Positions 21,976-31,429 of a stretch of 40,855 nt of DNA are shown piece after piece. The stretch is from an uncultured Eubacteriales bacterium. Its GTDB lineage: Bacteria > Bacillota > Clostridia > Oscillospirales > Acutalibacteraceae. Every line of letters begins with the position of its first letter. Within the stretch, counting starts at the first letter, position 1. The DNA lies in contig CAKUAQ010000016.1 of NCBI GenBank assembly GCA_934636435.1, forward strand, positions 1 through 40,855, in the 5' to 3' direction. Made by a program: the position numbers and the translations under genes. The notes below the pieces were generated by a model. That model was not told where the DNA came from, searched no databases, and worked only from the letters and a program-made list of their open reading frames with translations.

Positions 21976-24468
21976 TCAATCCTCCGGATGATAAATGGAA
22001 TAGAGATCAAAGTCTCCCTCCGGCTGCGCCGTCCCGGCAGCCGGAGGCTCCGGGGACGGCGGGGTCGGAGGCATTTGCGCCGCCTGCTTCGCCCGGCGGT
22101 TGGGGCGGGCGACGCAGATAAGGTACACCGCCAGCAGCACCAGCCCCGCAGCGGATATATACAGCCCATACCGCAGCCCCGGAGTTTCATAATCAAAACG
22201 GATCGTCACATTCTCCCCGGCGGGACAGGCCACCGCCATAAAGCCCACATTCACCGTATGAATATCCGCCGGCTGCCCGTTCACGGTGGCGCTCCAGCCG
22301 CTCTCATAGGGCACGCTGAAAAACACCCAGTTTTCCGTTTCGGCGGAGACGGTGGCGGTGAAGCCGGTCTTATCCACCGTGAAGGCGGATGCCGCTCCCG
22401 CCTTCCGGGCGGCGCAATCCGTTTTGTAAGCACTTTCATTATAGTCGAAGTCATAGGGATCCAGGTGGGGCAGCGGCACTACGGTCGCGTCCTCATCCTC
22501 CACCACCAGCGCCTTCAATAGCACAAACTGGCGGTTATCCTCATACAGCTCCTCATATTCGCTGCGGGTGATATAGCCGGAATAAGTGAAGCCCATGGGG
22601 ATATAACACTCATTCTCATAGATGCGGAATCCCTGCTGGATGCCGTAATAGCTCCAGCCGGGCATGGTGGCATTCGCTCCGTCCGCCACAAAGGCGTCCT
22701 CCGCCTTTTTGTTATACAGCTCGATGCCGCCCGCCTCCATGTCGAAATCGAACAGCCACCGTACCGACAGCAGGCTCCGCAGCGCATAGGTGCTGCTGTC
22801 CGGGCGGGAACCGACGCTGCGCTTTACCCCCACGGAATTGTAGAAATCCATCACCGAGCCGGGCACGATGCTGTGGAATGCCTGGATGCAGGGCATCTGC
22901 CAATACATCCCCTGATTATCCATGCCCTTGTGCATATCCGTCCGGCTGAAAATCTCCCCGTCCGGCAGCGCAAAGTCGCCGCCCCGGATGAGTTTATCGA
23001 TCACATAGTCATCGGGATAGTTGCCGATGGATTTCCCCGCCGCCATATAACTCCAGCCGAACAGCAGCGACGCCGCCATACACACGGCGGTACACCAGCC
23101 GATGAACCGCTGCCGGTCCTGCCGCCACAGATAGACCAGCAGCCCCGTCACCGCCAGACACAGCCCCGCCGCCGCCACATAGATCCAGAACATATCCGGA
23201 TACCGCTCCAGACCCCACTTGAGCTTGCCGGTCTCCTCATCCGGCTTCCAGCTTTTGGGCAGCAGTCCGATGAACACCACAAACGCCCCGGTCAAGCCAC
23301 CGGCCCAGCCCAGCGCCCGTCCCCATTCCACCGGCTGCTCCTCATCAAAGCAGGACAGGGTGGCGAGGATCAGCAGCAGCACCATCATATAGTACCACCG
23401 GGCGTAATACATCTGGTTGAACAGCTGGAACAAGGCGTTGAAGCCCGGGATCACAGCACAGAAAAACAGCACCACCAGCATCCGCCGCAGCCAGTCCGTA
23501 TGCCGTCGGGACTGGAAATAGGCAATCACGCCGGTGCAGCCGAATACGGGGATCCATGCCGACATGGACGACCACTTGTTGTTGGCATCCGGAAAGAAAT
23601 TCGCCCGGGCGGGCAACTCCGGCGGGAACAGGAAGCTGTGGAGAATGTCATACAGCCGCTGATTGGTGCCGTAAATGAGAAAGCCGAACCCCTCCAGATA
23701 CTCGGTGGAGCGGCTGTTCTGAATGACGGAATAGAAGGAGGGCAACAGCAATATTCCGGCGCCCGCCACCCCGATCAAGGCTTGCAGCCACAGGCCGAAA
23801 AAGCCTCGCACCCGATGCTCCCAAGCGCCGGAGGAGGCCCGCACCACCCAGTAGATCATCACGAAAAACACCTGTCCGATGAAGAAATAGTAGTTAGACA
23901 GGGCGCTCATGAGCACCGCCACGGCGAACAGCCCCCGCCGGCGCTCCTGCATCTGCTGCTCGATGCCCAGCAGCAGCAGCGGGAACCAGATCATCGCCTC
24001 GTGGAAGTGGTTGAAAAACACATTATAGAGCGAAAACCCGGAGAACGCATACAGCATGCCCGCCAGCACCGCCATGCGGGGCTGCAAAAAGCGCCGGGTA
24101 TAGGCATAGGCGGTCAGAGCGGCGCACGCCATCTTCAGCGCCAGCAGAGGTGCCATCAGATAGGGCACCGCCGCCGACGGGAAGGGCAGCGTCAGCCAGA
24201 AAAAGGGGCTACCCAGCAGATAAAAGGAATAGGAGCCGACAAAATTCGCCCCCAGATCCGTCAGCCAGTTCCACCCGAACCGCCCGCTGCGCACTGCATC
24301 ATGGGCCATCTGGTAAAAGGGAATCTGCTGGGCATTGAAATCCCCGTAATACGTAAAATATCCCCGGTCATAGATCACAAATGGCAGAAACAGCAGCACC
24401 GCCATCCCCAGCGTCCATAAAAACGCCCGGGACGCCATACTTTTCTCCCGCATCAAGCTCCGGCTCAT
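21976..24468 (-). CDS. YfhO-family polytopic membrane protein
   Basis: An 830-residue protein of the YfhO family (PF09586). The N-terminal half has about 12 membrane segments, with the family motif DFNAQQIPFYQMAHDAVRSG soon after the first one, and NHFHEAMIWFPL in the middle. The second half is a large extracytoplasmic part ending with a last membrane segment (YISAAGLVLLAVYLICVA) and a Pro-rich tail. YfhO proteins resemble GT-C glycosyltransferases, and Bacillus YfhO is linked to sugar modification of lipoteichoic acid, so a lipid-linked sugar transfer at the membrane is likely (inference). I chose ATG 24468 because AGGAGGGTTCTC precedes it. It is divergent from feoA. A -10 TACAAT lies at 24502-24507 (minus) with a poor -35. 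Confidence 0.88.
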   Translation of the reverse strand: MSRSLMREKSMASRAFLWTLGMAVLLFLPFVIYDRGYFTYYGDFNAQQIPFYQMAHDAVRSGRFGWNWLTDLGANFVGSYSFYLLGSPFFWLTLPFPSAAVPYLMAPLLALKMACAALTAYAYTRRFLQPRMAVLAGMLYAFSGFSLYNVFFNHFHEAMIWFPLLLLGIEQQMQERRRGLFAVAVLMSALSNYYFFIGQVFFVMIYWVVRASSGAWEHRVRGFFGLWLQALIGVAGAGILLLPSFYSVIQNSRSTEYLEGFGFLIYGTNQRLYDILHSFLFPPELPARANFFPDANNKWSSMSAWIPVFGCTGVIAYFQSRRHTDWLRRMLVVLFFCAVIPGFNALFQLFNQMYYARWYYMMVLLLILATLSCFDEEQPVEWGRALGWAGGLTGAFVVFIGLLPKSWKPDEETGKLKWGLERYPDMFWIYVAAAGLCLAVTGLLVYLWRQDRQRFIGWCTAVCMAASLLFGWSYMAAGKSIGNYPDDYVIDKLIRGGDFALPDGEIFSRTDMHKGMDNQGMYWQMPCIQAFHSIVPGSVMDFYNSVGVKRSVGSRPDSSTYALRSLLSVRWLFDFDMEAGGIELYNKKAEDAFVADGANATMPGWSYYGIQQGFRIYENECYIPMGFTYSGYITRSEYEELYEDNRQFVLLKALVVEDEDATVVPLPHLDPYDFDYNESAYKTDCAARKAGAASAFTVDKTGFTATVSAETENWVFFSVPYESGWSATVNGQPADIHTVNVGFMAVACPAGENVTIRFDYETPGLRYGLYISAAGLVLLAVYLICVARPNRRAKQAAQMPPTPPSPEPPAAGTAQPEGDFDLYSIYHPED

Positions 24469-24672
24469 GAGAACCCTCCTGTCCGAACAAAGATTATTGC
24501 TATTGTACCAGATTCCGGGACAAAAGAAAAGTCCTATTTTCCGCAAACCGTCCAACATTTGCCCGTCACCCCGTCCGGTCCACCGCATACTCTGTTAATG
24601 AGCGCAGACAAACCGGCCGGGGCGCAGACCTCCCGCCCGGCTTGTCCGGACGAGACAGAGGAGATGGGAAAC

Positions 24673-24930
24673 ATGGAGCATACGCAGCCTTTATGCACGC
24701 TGAAGCCGGGAGAATCGGCGCTGGTGCAGACATTATATACGGCAGACGGTATGCGGCGGCGGCTGACGGACATCGGTCTGCTGCCCGGCAGCCGGGTCGA
24801 CTGTGTCGGACGCAGCCCCGGCGGCGATCCGGCCGCCTACCGGATACGGGGTGCAATCATCGCCATCCGGGATGAGGACGCCCGGCTGGTGCAGGTGCAG
24901 CGAAAGGAGGACGATCAGCCATGGGTCTGA
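24673..24930 (+). CDS. feoA: Ferrous iron transport protein A
   Basis: An 85-residue SH3-like FeoA protein, which helps the FeoB ferrous iron permease at the inner face of the membrane. The conserved pattern GMRRRLTDIGLLPGSRVDCV and RGAIIAIRDEDARLVQV is typical. Start choice: ATG 24673 (MEHTQPLC) with GAGGAGATGGGAAAC before it; ATG 24664 would add three residues, and the longer upstream frame has no support. It overlaps feoB by 10 bases, so the two are co-translated. No clear Fur box or promoter was identified in the 204-base gap to the divergent YfhO gene. Confidence 0.92.
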   Translation: MEHTQPLCTLKPGESALVQTLYTADGMRRRLTDIGLLPGSRVDCVGRSPGGDPAAYRIRGAIIAIRDEDARLVQVQRKEDDQPWV

Positions 24931-27047
24931 CCGGACGATCGGTGGGGCGGGGCGCGTTGGACACGGGACTGACCGTCTGTTCCTGCCGGGGAGAGCGGGT
25001 GCTGGCGCTGGCCGGCAATCCCAATGTGGGCAAAAGCACCGTGTTCAACGGCCTGACCGGTCTGCATCAGCACACCGGTAACTGGCCGGGCAAGACCGTC
25101 TCCGGCGCCAAAGGCCGCTTTTCTGCCCATGGGCAGGACTATCTGCTGGTGGATGTGCCCGGCACCTATTCGCTGGCCGCCCATTCCGCCGAGGAAGAGG
25201 TGGCGCGGGATTTCATCTGCTTCGGCGGCGCGGACGGGATCGTGGTGGTCTGCGATGCCACCTGTCTGGAACGGAATCTGCGGCTGGTGCTGCAAATTCT
25301 CGAAACCGGACTGCCCACGGTGGTCTGTATCAATCTGCTGGACGAAGCCCGGCGGCGGCACATCACCCTGGATCTGCCGGAGATCGCCCGGCGACTGGGA
25401 ACGCCGGTGTGCGGCACGGCCGCCCGGAAAAAGCGCAGCCTGCGCCGCCTGACGGACACCCTGTGCGGAATACATACGACCGCCCGCTCCGCCCCGCCCG
25501 TGAGCTACGCTCCGGCGGTGGAACGGGCGCTGGCGGTGCTCACCCCCGCGGTGGAGCCGTTTCTCCGGGGCGGGCTCAGCCCACGGTTCGCCGCATTGCA
25601 GCTGTTGGCGGGGGAGCCGGGGATGCAGGCAGCGCTGAATGAATTCCTGGGGGTCTCGCTGGCGGAGGAGGCTTCCGTATGCCCGGCATTGGCGGTGGCA
25701 CGGCGGCATCTGGAGCAGGCGGGGCTGGTCGGCGCCGCCCTGTCGGACAGTCTGGCCGCCAGCGCCGATGCAGCCGCCCGGGCGGTCTGCCGGGGCACGG
25801 TGACGACCCGGACTGCGGCAGATGCCGCCGACCGACGGATCGACCGCATCGTCACCGGCCGTTGGGGCGGCTACCCGCTGATGGTGCTGCTGCTGTTGCT
25901 GGTATTTTGGCTCACCATCCGGGGCGCCAACGCCCCGTCAGAGCTGCTGGCCGCCTTGTTTGGCCGAGGGCAGACGGCGCTGACCGCGCTGAGCCGGCGG
26001 GTCGGCGCACCGGAATGGCTCCACGGGGCGCTGGTGCTGGGGGTCTACCGGGTGCTGGCGGCGGTGGTGGCGGTGATGCTGCCGCCCATGGCCATCTTCT
26101 TCCCCCTGTTCACCCTGTTGGAGGATGTGGGGTATCTCCCCCGGGTGGCCTATAATCTGGACCGCCCCTTCCATCGCTGCCGCGCCTGCGGCAAGCAGGC
26201 CCTGACCATGTGCATGGGCTTCGGCTGCAACGCCGCCGGGGTGGTGGGCTGCCGGATCGTGGATTCCCCCCGGGAGCGGCTGCTGGCGATCCTCACCAAC
26301 AGCTTCGTCCCCTGCAACGGGCGGTTTCCGACTCTGCTCACCCTGCTGACCCTGTTCTTTGTAGACAGCGGCGCCGGAGGCAGCCTGCGGGCGGCAGCCC
26401 TGCTCACCGGGATCATTCTGCTGGGAGTGCTGATGACCCTCCTGATGACCCGGCTGCTGTCCGCCACGGTGCTGCGGGGCATCCCCTCCTCCTTCACGCT
26501 GGAGCTGCCCCCCTACCGCCGCCCCCAGATCGGGCAGGTGCTGGTGCGCTCGGTGCTGGATCGCACCCTGTTTGTGCTGGGACGGGCGGCGGCGGTGGCG
26601 GCGCCGGCGGGACTGCTCTTATGGCTGCTGGCAAACGTGTCGGTGGGGGGCGCGCCCCTCCTGCCGCAGATTGCCGCCGCGCTCGACCCCTTCGGACGGG
26701 TGCTGGGGCTGGACGGGGTCATCCTGCTGGCGTTTATTCTGGGATTCCCGGCCAACGAGATCGTGCTGCCCATCGCCCTCATGGCCTACACCGCCGGGGG
26801 TACACTGCCGGAGCTGGGCGGCATAGAGCTGCTGCGCCAGACGTTGACGGCCCACGGCTGGACCGTCTGGACGGCCGCATCGGCCGCGCTCCTGTGTCTG
26901 TTCCACTGGCCCTGCTCCACCACCCTGCTCACCATCCGCCGGGAGACCGGCAGCTGGCGTTGGACGGCACTGGCCGCGGCGCTGCCCACGGCGGTGGGAT
27001 TCCTGCTGTGCATAGGAGTGGAATGCCTGCACAGACTCGCCGGATAG
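24921..27047 (+). CDS. feoB: Ferrous iron transport protein B
   Basis: A 708-residue Fe(II) permease. The N-terminal G domain has G1 GNPNVGKS (32-39), G2 region TGNWPGKTV, G3 DVPGTYSL and G4 region INLLDEA. A helical spacer follows. The membrane part from about 315 contains the two Gate segments with the cysteine motifs GFGCNAAGV and FVPCNGRFP, and the late FHWPCSTTLLTI. The start follows AGGAGGACGATCAGCC. A cysteine pair at 20-22 (VCSCRG) precedes the G domain, which is unusual but not unique. Co-translated with feoA; a hairpin at 27097-27126 follows. Confidence 0.95.
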   Translation: MGLTGRSVGRGALDTGLTVCSCRGERVLALAGNPNVGKSTVFNGLTGLHQHTGNWPGKTVSGAKGRFSAHGQDYLLVDVPGTYSLAAHSAEEEVARDFICFGGADGIVVVCDATCLERNLRLVLQILETGLPTVVCINLLDEARRRHITLDLPEIARRLGTPVCGTAARKKRSLRRLTDTLCGIHTTARSAPPVSYAPAVERALAVLTPAVEPFLRGGLSPRFAALQLLAGEPGMQAALNEFLGVSLAEEASVCPALAVARRHLEQAGLVGAALSDSLAASADAAARAVCRGTVTTRTAADAADRRIDRIVTGRWGGYPLMVLLLLLVFWLTIRGANAPSELLAALFGRGQTALTALSRRVGAPEWLHGALVLGVYRVLAAVVAVMLPPMAIFFPLFTLLEDVGYLPRVAYNLDRPFHRCRACGKQALTMCMGFGCNAAGVVGCRIVDSPRERLLAILTNSFVPCNGRFPTLLTLLTLFFVDSGAGGSLRAAALLTGIILLGVLMTLLMTRLLSATVLRGIPSSFTLELPPYRRPQIGQVLVRSVLDRTLFVLGRAAAVAAPAGLLLWLLANVSVGGAPLLPQIAAALDPFGRVLGLDGVILLAFILGFPANEIVLPIALMAYTAGGTLPELGGIELLRQTLTAHGWTVWTAASAALLCLFHWPCSTTLLTIRRETGSWRWTALAAALPTAVGFLLCIGVECLHRLAG

Positions 27048-27096
27048 TATATACTCAGCCAGATTGTACGCACTGTATATAGGAGCGGCAACAGAA

Positions 27097-27126
27097 ACCC
27101 GCCCGGATCGCATGATCCGGGCGGGT
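27097..27126. terminator. Bidirectional hairpin between feoB and the small minus-strand unit
   Basis: A perfect 13-bp stem, ACCCGCCCGGATC (27097-27109) with 27114-27126, four-base loop. The tail on the plus strand is GATTTA and on the minus strand TTCTGTTG, so it may end both feoB and the convergent minus-strand transcript. Confidence 0.75.
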
Positions 27127-27237
27127 GATTTACTTAGTACATTGGATTTCACCGTTTCATTCGATCGTGGATATTCTTGCTCGAACTCAACTGTGCATCG
27201 GACTCACCATTTCTCCTTGGGGTGTATTTTGGTCGGG

Positions 27238-27318
27238 TTACTTCGTTAGTAAATCTTCGGACTCATTCCCTTCTGTATCAATTTTCTGTTGTGAAACGGG
27301 CGGATCATCATTGACCAT
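27238..27318 (-). CDS. Small acidic peptide ORF (26 residues), unknown
   Basis: A 26-codon frame (MVNDDPPVSQQKIDT, then EGNESEDLLTK) preceded by AAAAGGAGG 10 bases upstream. It has its own sigma-A promoter (27386-27414, minus) and a terminator hairpin at 27097-27126, so a transcript of about 290 nt is predicted. The peptide is acidic, has no signal peptide, membrane segment or cysteine, and I do not recognise it. It could instead be a leader or incidental ORF in a small RNA. A second AAGGAG followed by a seven-codon frame lies downstream. The unit is divergent from the DUF3810 gene. Confidence 0.45.
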   Translation of the reverse strand: MVNDDPPVSQQKIDTEGNESEDLLTK

Positions 27319-27385
27319 GGGAATCAGTCCTCCTTTTCTCCCATCTGCTTCATGGGTTTCTGGTTTCTTCCGTCTCTGCGATTAC

Positions 27386-27414
27386 AGTATATCCCATCGG
27401 GGAGCTTTTGTCCA
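27386..27414 (-). promoter_or_regulatory. Predicted sigma-A promoter of the small minus-strand unit
   Basis: On the minus strand, TGGACA (27409-27414), 17 nt, TATACT (27386-27391). Confidence 0.6.
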
Positions 27415-27462
27415 TTCGCAAAACCGCCAAGGAAAAAATGAAAATTTCAGTGAGGATACCAC

Positions 27463-27492
27463 TTGAAATGGCCGGGGCATTTGTGCTATACT
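27463..27492 (+). promoter_or_regulatory. Predicted sigma-A promoter of the DUF3810 gene
   Basis: TTGAAA (27463-27468), 18 nt, TATACT (27487-27492), about 70 bases before the start codon. It is back to back with the minus-strand promoter at 27386-27414. Confidence 0.65.
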
Positions 27493-27562
27493 AATGGTTG
27501 TTGGGGTGTTCGGGAGCGGCGGCTTTCGACACCTTTTTTGCTTTTTACGGGAGGAGATCGGG

Positions 27563-28687
27563 ATGAGGAAACCGTTTCGCTGGCGCAGTCTGCTGTGGTG
27601 TCTCATTCCGGCGGGGATCGCCGCCGGAATGTACTGGATACTACCCTATTTCCCCCGGTTCACGGAATACGCCGTGACCCGGGGACTGTTCCGGGCGGTG
27701 TCCTACCCGGTGGAGTGGCTGCTGTCGCTGGTGCCCTTTTCACTGACGGAATGGGTGGTGGTGCTGGGCATCCCGGCGGGTTTGGGGCTGCTCATCCTGT
27801 GGATCGTGCGGCTCATCCGCCGCCCGAGACGCCGGGAACGGCTGGGACGGGGCTGCCGGGTGCTGGCATGGGGGTTGTCTCTGGCGTGGCTGGTGTTCAT
27901 GGTGATGGACGGCGCCAATTTTTCCCGCCTGCCGCTGGCTACCCTCATGGAGCTGCCGGACCGGCAATATACGGCCCAGGAGCTGTACGCCCTCACCGCC
28001 GATCTGGCGCAACAGGCGACGGATGCCCGGGCGCAGCTGTCGGAGGACGAAAACGGCTGCATGGTGCTGTCCCGGCCCCTGCCCCAAGCGCTGCGGCAGG
28101 GGGATGCCGGGTATGCCGTGCTGCGCCGGACCTATCCGTATCTCGTCACCGGCACCCGGCGGGTGAAGGCGGTGGCTCTTTCCCACCAGTGGTCATATAC
28201 CGGCTACACGGGGGTCTACTGCCCCTGGCTGGGAGAGGCGAGCGTCAATGTGGACATGCCCGACTGCGAGCTGATGCACACCGTCACCCACGAGCTGGCG
28301 CACACCATGGGCTTTGCCAAGGAGAACGAGTGCAATTTCCTCGGCTATCTGGCGTGCGTCGCCAGCGGACAGCCGGAGCAGGTCTATTCCGGGGCTCTGA
28401 GCGCCTATATCTATTGCAGCAACGCCCTATATAAAGCGGACAAGACCCTGTGGAAACAGGCGTATACCCGGCTGAGCGACGGCGTACAGCGGGATCTGCA
28501 GCAGCGGCGGGACTACTGGAAGCAGTTTCAGGGGCAGGTGATGGAATCCTCTCAAAAGGTGAACGACGGGTTCATCAAGGCCAACGGGGTCGATAGCGGC
28601 GTCATCAGCTACGACGAGATGGTGGAGCTGCTGCTGCGGTATTATGACCGGGAGGGGCGGTTCGCCGCGGCAGCGTCGGAAAAATAA
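27563..28687 (+). CDS. DUF3810 family membrane metalloprotease-like protein
   Basis: A 374-residue protein with three membrane segments in the first 117 residues (about 9-28, 63-84, 100-116) and a large domain after them. HELAH at 243-247 is an HExxH zinc-binding motif, and the acidic residues in FAKENECNF (E254, E256) are candidates for the third zinc ligand, as in gluzincin-like proteases. This layout matches DUF3810 (PF12725). The active site would lie outside the membrane-anchoring helices, probably facing the cell envelope. Substrate unknown. ATG 27563 has GGAGGAGATCGG before it. A two-component system follows 88 bases later without a clear terminator in between. Confidence 0.85.
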   Translation: MRKPFRWRSLLWCLIPAGIAAGMYWILPYFPRFTEYAVTRGLFRAVSYPVEWLLSLVPFSLTEWVVVLGIPAGLGLLILWIVRLIRRPRRRERLGRGCRVLAWGLSLAWLVFMVMDGANFSRLPLATLMELPDRQYTAQELYALTADLAQQATDARAQLSEDENGCMVLSRPLPQALRQGDAGYAVLRRTYPYLVTGTRRVKAVALSHQWSYTGYTGVYCPWLGEASVNVDMPDCELMHTVTHELAHTMGFAKENECNFLGYLACVASGQPEQVYSGALSAYIYCSNALYKADKTLWKQAYTRLSDGVQRDLQQRRDYWKQFQGQVMESSQKVNDGFIKANGVDSGVISYDEMVELLLRYYDREGRFAAAASEK

Positions 28688-28775
28688 CAAAGCGGCCACC
28701 GATTTTTCACAGCTTGGACATATTTTTCTGACATACTACAAACATGAGATTGCAGAACCGAAGGAGGGGATCCCG

Positions 28776-29468
28776 ATGGCGGAAGAAAAAACGATCCTGG
28801 TGGCAGACGACGAGGTACGCATGCGCCGGGTGGTGCGAGACTATTTGCAGATCAAGGGCTATGCGGTGCTGGAGGCCGGCGACGGCATAGAGGCGCTGGA
28901 GATCCTGTCCCGTCGGGATGTCGATCTGGTGCTGCTGGACGTGATGATGCCCCGCATGGACGGATTCGAGACCTGCCGTCACATCCGGCAGACCTCATCG
29001 GTGCCGGTGATCATGCTCACCGCCCGCTCCGAGGAGGAGGACGAGCTGCAGGGATTTCAGCTGGGGGTGGACGAGTATATCGCCAAGCCTTTCAGCCTGA
29101 AGGTGCTGCTGGCGCGCATCGAGGCGGTGCTGCGCCGGGGGCAGCCCCAGGCGGAAACGAAACAGGACAGCGCCCCCGGTCTGACGGTGGACACCGTCGG
29201 CCGGGTGGTGCGGGTGGACGGCAAGCCCGTGGAGCTGACCTATACGGAATATGAGCTGCTGCTCTATTTGATGACCAACGCCGGGGTTGCCCTGTCCCGG
29301 GATCGGATCCTGGATAGCGTATGGCGGTTCGATTATGAGGGAGACGCCCGGACGGTGGACACCCATGTGAAAAAGCTGCGCAACAAGCTGACCCCTTACG
29401 GCGACTACATCTGCACCGTCCGGGGCATCGGCTATAAATTCGACCCGAAAGCGGGAGGCGCGCTGTGA
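28776..29468 (+). CDS. OmpR-family response regulator
   Basis: A 230-residue regulator. The receiver domain has the acidic pair D11-D12, the phosphoacceptor Asp in LLLDVMMPRMDG (D55) and the conserved Lys in IAKPFSLK. The C-terminal winged helix (about 130-228) ends TVRGIGYKFD, typical of OmpR/PhoB DNA-binding domains. The start at 28776 follows AAGGAGGGGATCCCG. The stop overlaps the start of the sensor kinase gene by 4 bases (GTGA), so the pair is translationally coupled. The target genes are not evident. Confidence 0.95.
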   Translation: MAEEKTILVADDEVRMRRVVRDYLQIKGYAVLEAGDGIEALEILSRRDVDLVLLDVMMPRMDGFETCRHIRQTSSVPVIMLTARSEEEDELQGFQLGVDEYIAKPFSLKVLLARIEAVLRRGQPQAETKQDSAPGLTVDTVGRVVRVDGKPVELTYTEYELLLYLMTNAGVALSRDRILDSVWRFDYEGDARTVDTHVKKLRNKLTPYGDYICTVRGIGYKFDPKAGGAL

Positions 29469-30913
29469 CCCGCCCCCGCCTGCACCGCTCGGTGGTGTGG
29501 AAGCTGTTTGCCAGTGTGGCGGGGTGCGTGGCGGCGGTGCTGGCCGCCGTGCTGCTGCTCAACACCTTTGCGCTGAAAAACTACTATGTGGGACGCAAGA
29601 AGCAGCAGGTGGTGCGGGCCTTCACCACTATCAACGCCGTGTGCGGCGACAGCGCACGGCTGCAAAGCACCCTCACGGATCTGCAGGATTCCGGGTCGGT
29701 GGCCACCCTCCTGTGGAGCGACCGGCAGGTGCTGTACAGCACCCTCAATGCAGACCGCTTTGTGATCCACGGCAACCGCAGCTATGCCCCCGGCACCTAT
29801 GAGGTGGCCGTCACCGGAGAGGATGTCATTCTGGCGGACTCCCCGGTGGGAGAACAGGCGATCCTGCTGGTCGGCTCGCTGAGCAACGGCTGGCACATCT
29901 ACCTGCGCTCCCCGGTGGCGGCGATCGAAGAGAACGTGGCGGAGACCAATCGCTTTCTGCTGTTCGCCGGTGCGGGGGCGCTGCTGTTGGGGCTGCTGCT
30001 CACCTGGCTGGTGGCGCGCTCCTTCACCGATCCGCTGCGCCAGCTGTCGTCGCTGGCGGATCAGGTGGCACAGCTTGATTTCAGCGGCCGCTATACCGGC
30101 AAGCAGCAGGACGAGATCGGGGCGCTGGGGGATAGCATCAACGCCATGTCGGCGGCTCTGGAATCCACCGTTACGGAGCTGAAAAATGCCAATGCCCGGT
30201 TGCAGGCGGACATCCGCCAGCGGGAGGAGCTGGACAATTCCCGGCGGGCATTCATCGCCAATGTGTCCCATGAGCTGAAAACCCCGCTGGCCCTCATCGG
30301 CACCTATGCGGAAGGTCTGCGGGAGGATGTCGACGGCGGCGGCGAGAACCGGCAGTATTACTGCGAGGTCATCGAGGACGAAGCACATCGGGTCACCCAG
30401 ATGCTGCGGCGGATGACCATGCTGATGCAGCTGGAGGGCGGCGGCAGCCAGCTGGAGATCTGCCGCTTCGATGTCGCCGAGCTGATCGGCAATCTGCTGG
30501 AACGGGAGCGGGTGCGCTTTGCGGAAAAGGGCGCGACTGTGGAATGGGAAAATCCCGGCACGGTGAATGTATATGCCGACCCCTTTCTGATCGAAAATGT
30601 GCTGACCAACTATCTGTCCAACGCCCTCAACCACGTGACCACCGGCGGGGTAGTGAGGACTGCCGTCACCCGCCCGACGCCCCAGCGGGTGCGCATTACG
30701 GTGTTCAATACCGGCGAGCCCATTCCCCCGGAGGAATTGCCCCGCATCTGGGAGAGCTTCTATAAGGTGGATAAGGCACGCACCCGGGCTTACGGCGGCA
30801 GCGGCATCGGATTGAGCGTGGTGGCCGCCATCATGAAGGCCCACGGGATGCCCTACGGTGTTGAAAACACCGCCGGCGGCGTAACGTTCTTTATCGAACT
30901 GGAGAGCCGCTGA
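29465..30913 (+). CDS. Sensor histidine kinase
   Basis: A 482-residue membrane kinase that partners the preceding regulator. Membrane segments at about 13-36 and 164-185 flank an extracytoplasmic sensor of about 125 residues. A HAMP linker (about 186-238) is followed by the H box VSHELKTPLALI with phospho-His 269, an N box in NYLSNALNHV and a G box in GGSGIGLSVV. The start is GTG at 29465, inside the regulator stop. The signal is unknown. A terminator follows at 30973. Confidence 0.94.
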   Translation: MTRPRLHRSVVWKLFASVAGCVAAVLAAVLLLNTFALKNYYVGRKKQQVVRAFTTINAVCGDSARLQSTLTDLQDSGSVATLLWSDRQVLYSTLNADRFVIHGNRSYAPGTYEVAVTGEDVILADSPVGEQAILLVGSLSNGWHIYLRSPVAAIEENVAETNRFLLFAGAGALLLGLLLTWLVARSFTDPLRQLSSLADQVAQLDFSGRYTGKQQDEIGALGDSINAMSAALESTVTELKNANARLQADIRQREELDNSRRAFIANVSHELKTPLALIGTYAEGLREDVDGGGENRQYYCEVIEDEAHRVTQMLRRMTMLMQLEGGGSQLEICRFDVAELIGNLLERERVRFAEKGATVEWENPGTVNVYADPFLIENVLTNYLSNALNHVTTGGVVRTAVTRPTPQRVRITVFNTGEPIPPEELPRIWESFYKVDKARTRAYGGSGIGLSVVAAIMKAHGMPYGVENTAGGVTFFIELESR

Positions 30914-30972
30914 GCGCAGGCAGCCGAGCCCCGAATGAAAATAAGCGCCGCTGCGCTATTGTGATTACGCAG

Positions 30973-31021
30973 AGCAGCCGTGCGACCCCCGAAGGGAGAT
31001 CGCACGGCTGCTGTTGTTTTT
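30973..31021 (+). terminator. Rho-independent terminator after the two-component operon
   Basis: A 13-bp stem AGCAGCCGTGCGA (30973-30985) with TCGCACGGCTGCT (31000-31012), followed by GTTGTTTTT. Confidence 0.85.
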
Positions 31022-31378
31022 GGTTCTATGTCAATCGTTGGGGTAGAGATAGAACGCAAATAAAACGGGTCGTGTCGGAGCGAATCGGTCCGGCACGATT
31101 TTCATGTATGACAGAACAGGATTCTTTTAAGGATTCTATCTCTATGCTCAACCTTTTTCTATTGCTAAGGGGTCAGGTTCATCGCCTGACCCCCAACATT
31201 TATTATAGAACCTTTGCAATATACTATGTTTTTATGGTGGGGGTAAATGTATGTGCAATTTTAGAAAGCTACTTTGCGTGATGATCTGACCTCGGCAATC
31301 AAACGATGTCTCCATTTTATGACAAAGCAACGACTTATAGTATCTCACTTCGACGTTGCTCCGAATCGACAAGCAACG
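31022..31378. other. Intergenic region with a second hairpin
   Basis: No supportable gene. It contains a perfect 9-bp hairpin GGGGTCAGG (31169-31177) with CCTGACCCC (31185-31193) without a clear U-tract, and the composition becomes AT-rich toward the signalling island. Short frames on both strands lack ribosome binding sites. Confidence 0.5.
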
Positions 31379-31416
31379 CAAAAGCCATCGCTTATGTTTT
31401 AAGGCAATGGCTTTTG
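31379..31416 (-). terminator. Terminator of the SBP-kinase-Hpt operon
   Basis: CAAAAGCCAT (31379-31388) pairs with ATGGCTTTTG (31407-31416); read on the minus strand the 3' arm ends in CTTTTG. It lies 14 bases beyond the Hpt stop. Confidence 0.65.
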
Positions 31417-31429
31417 TGCACACTTATTT

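Noticed and set aside
22873..24420. A 515-residue open frame antisense to the YfhO-family gene
   Set aside because: His/Gln/Arg-rich composition typical of a reverse-strand shadow; the minus-strand gene has clear membrane segments and a ribosome binding site.
31169..31193. A third terminator between the two-component operon and the signalling island
   Set aside because: Good 9-bp stem but no U-tract on either side; left as an unexplained hairpin.
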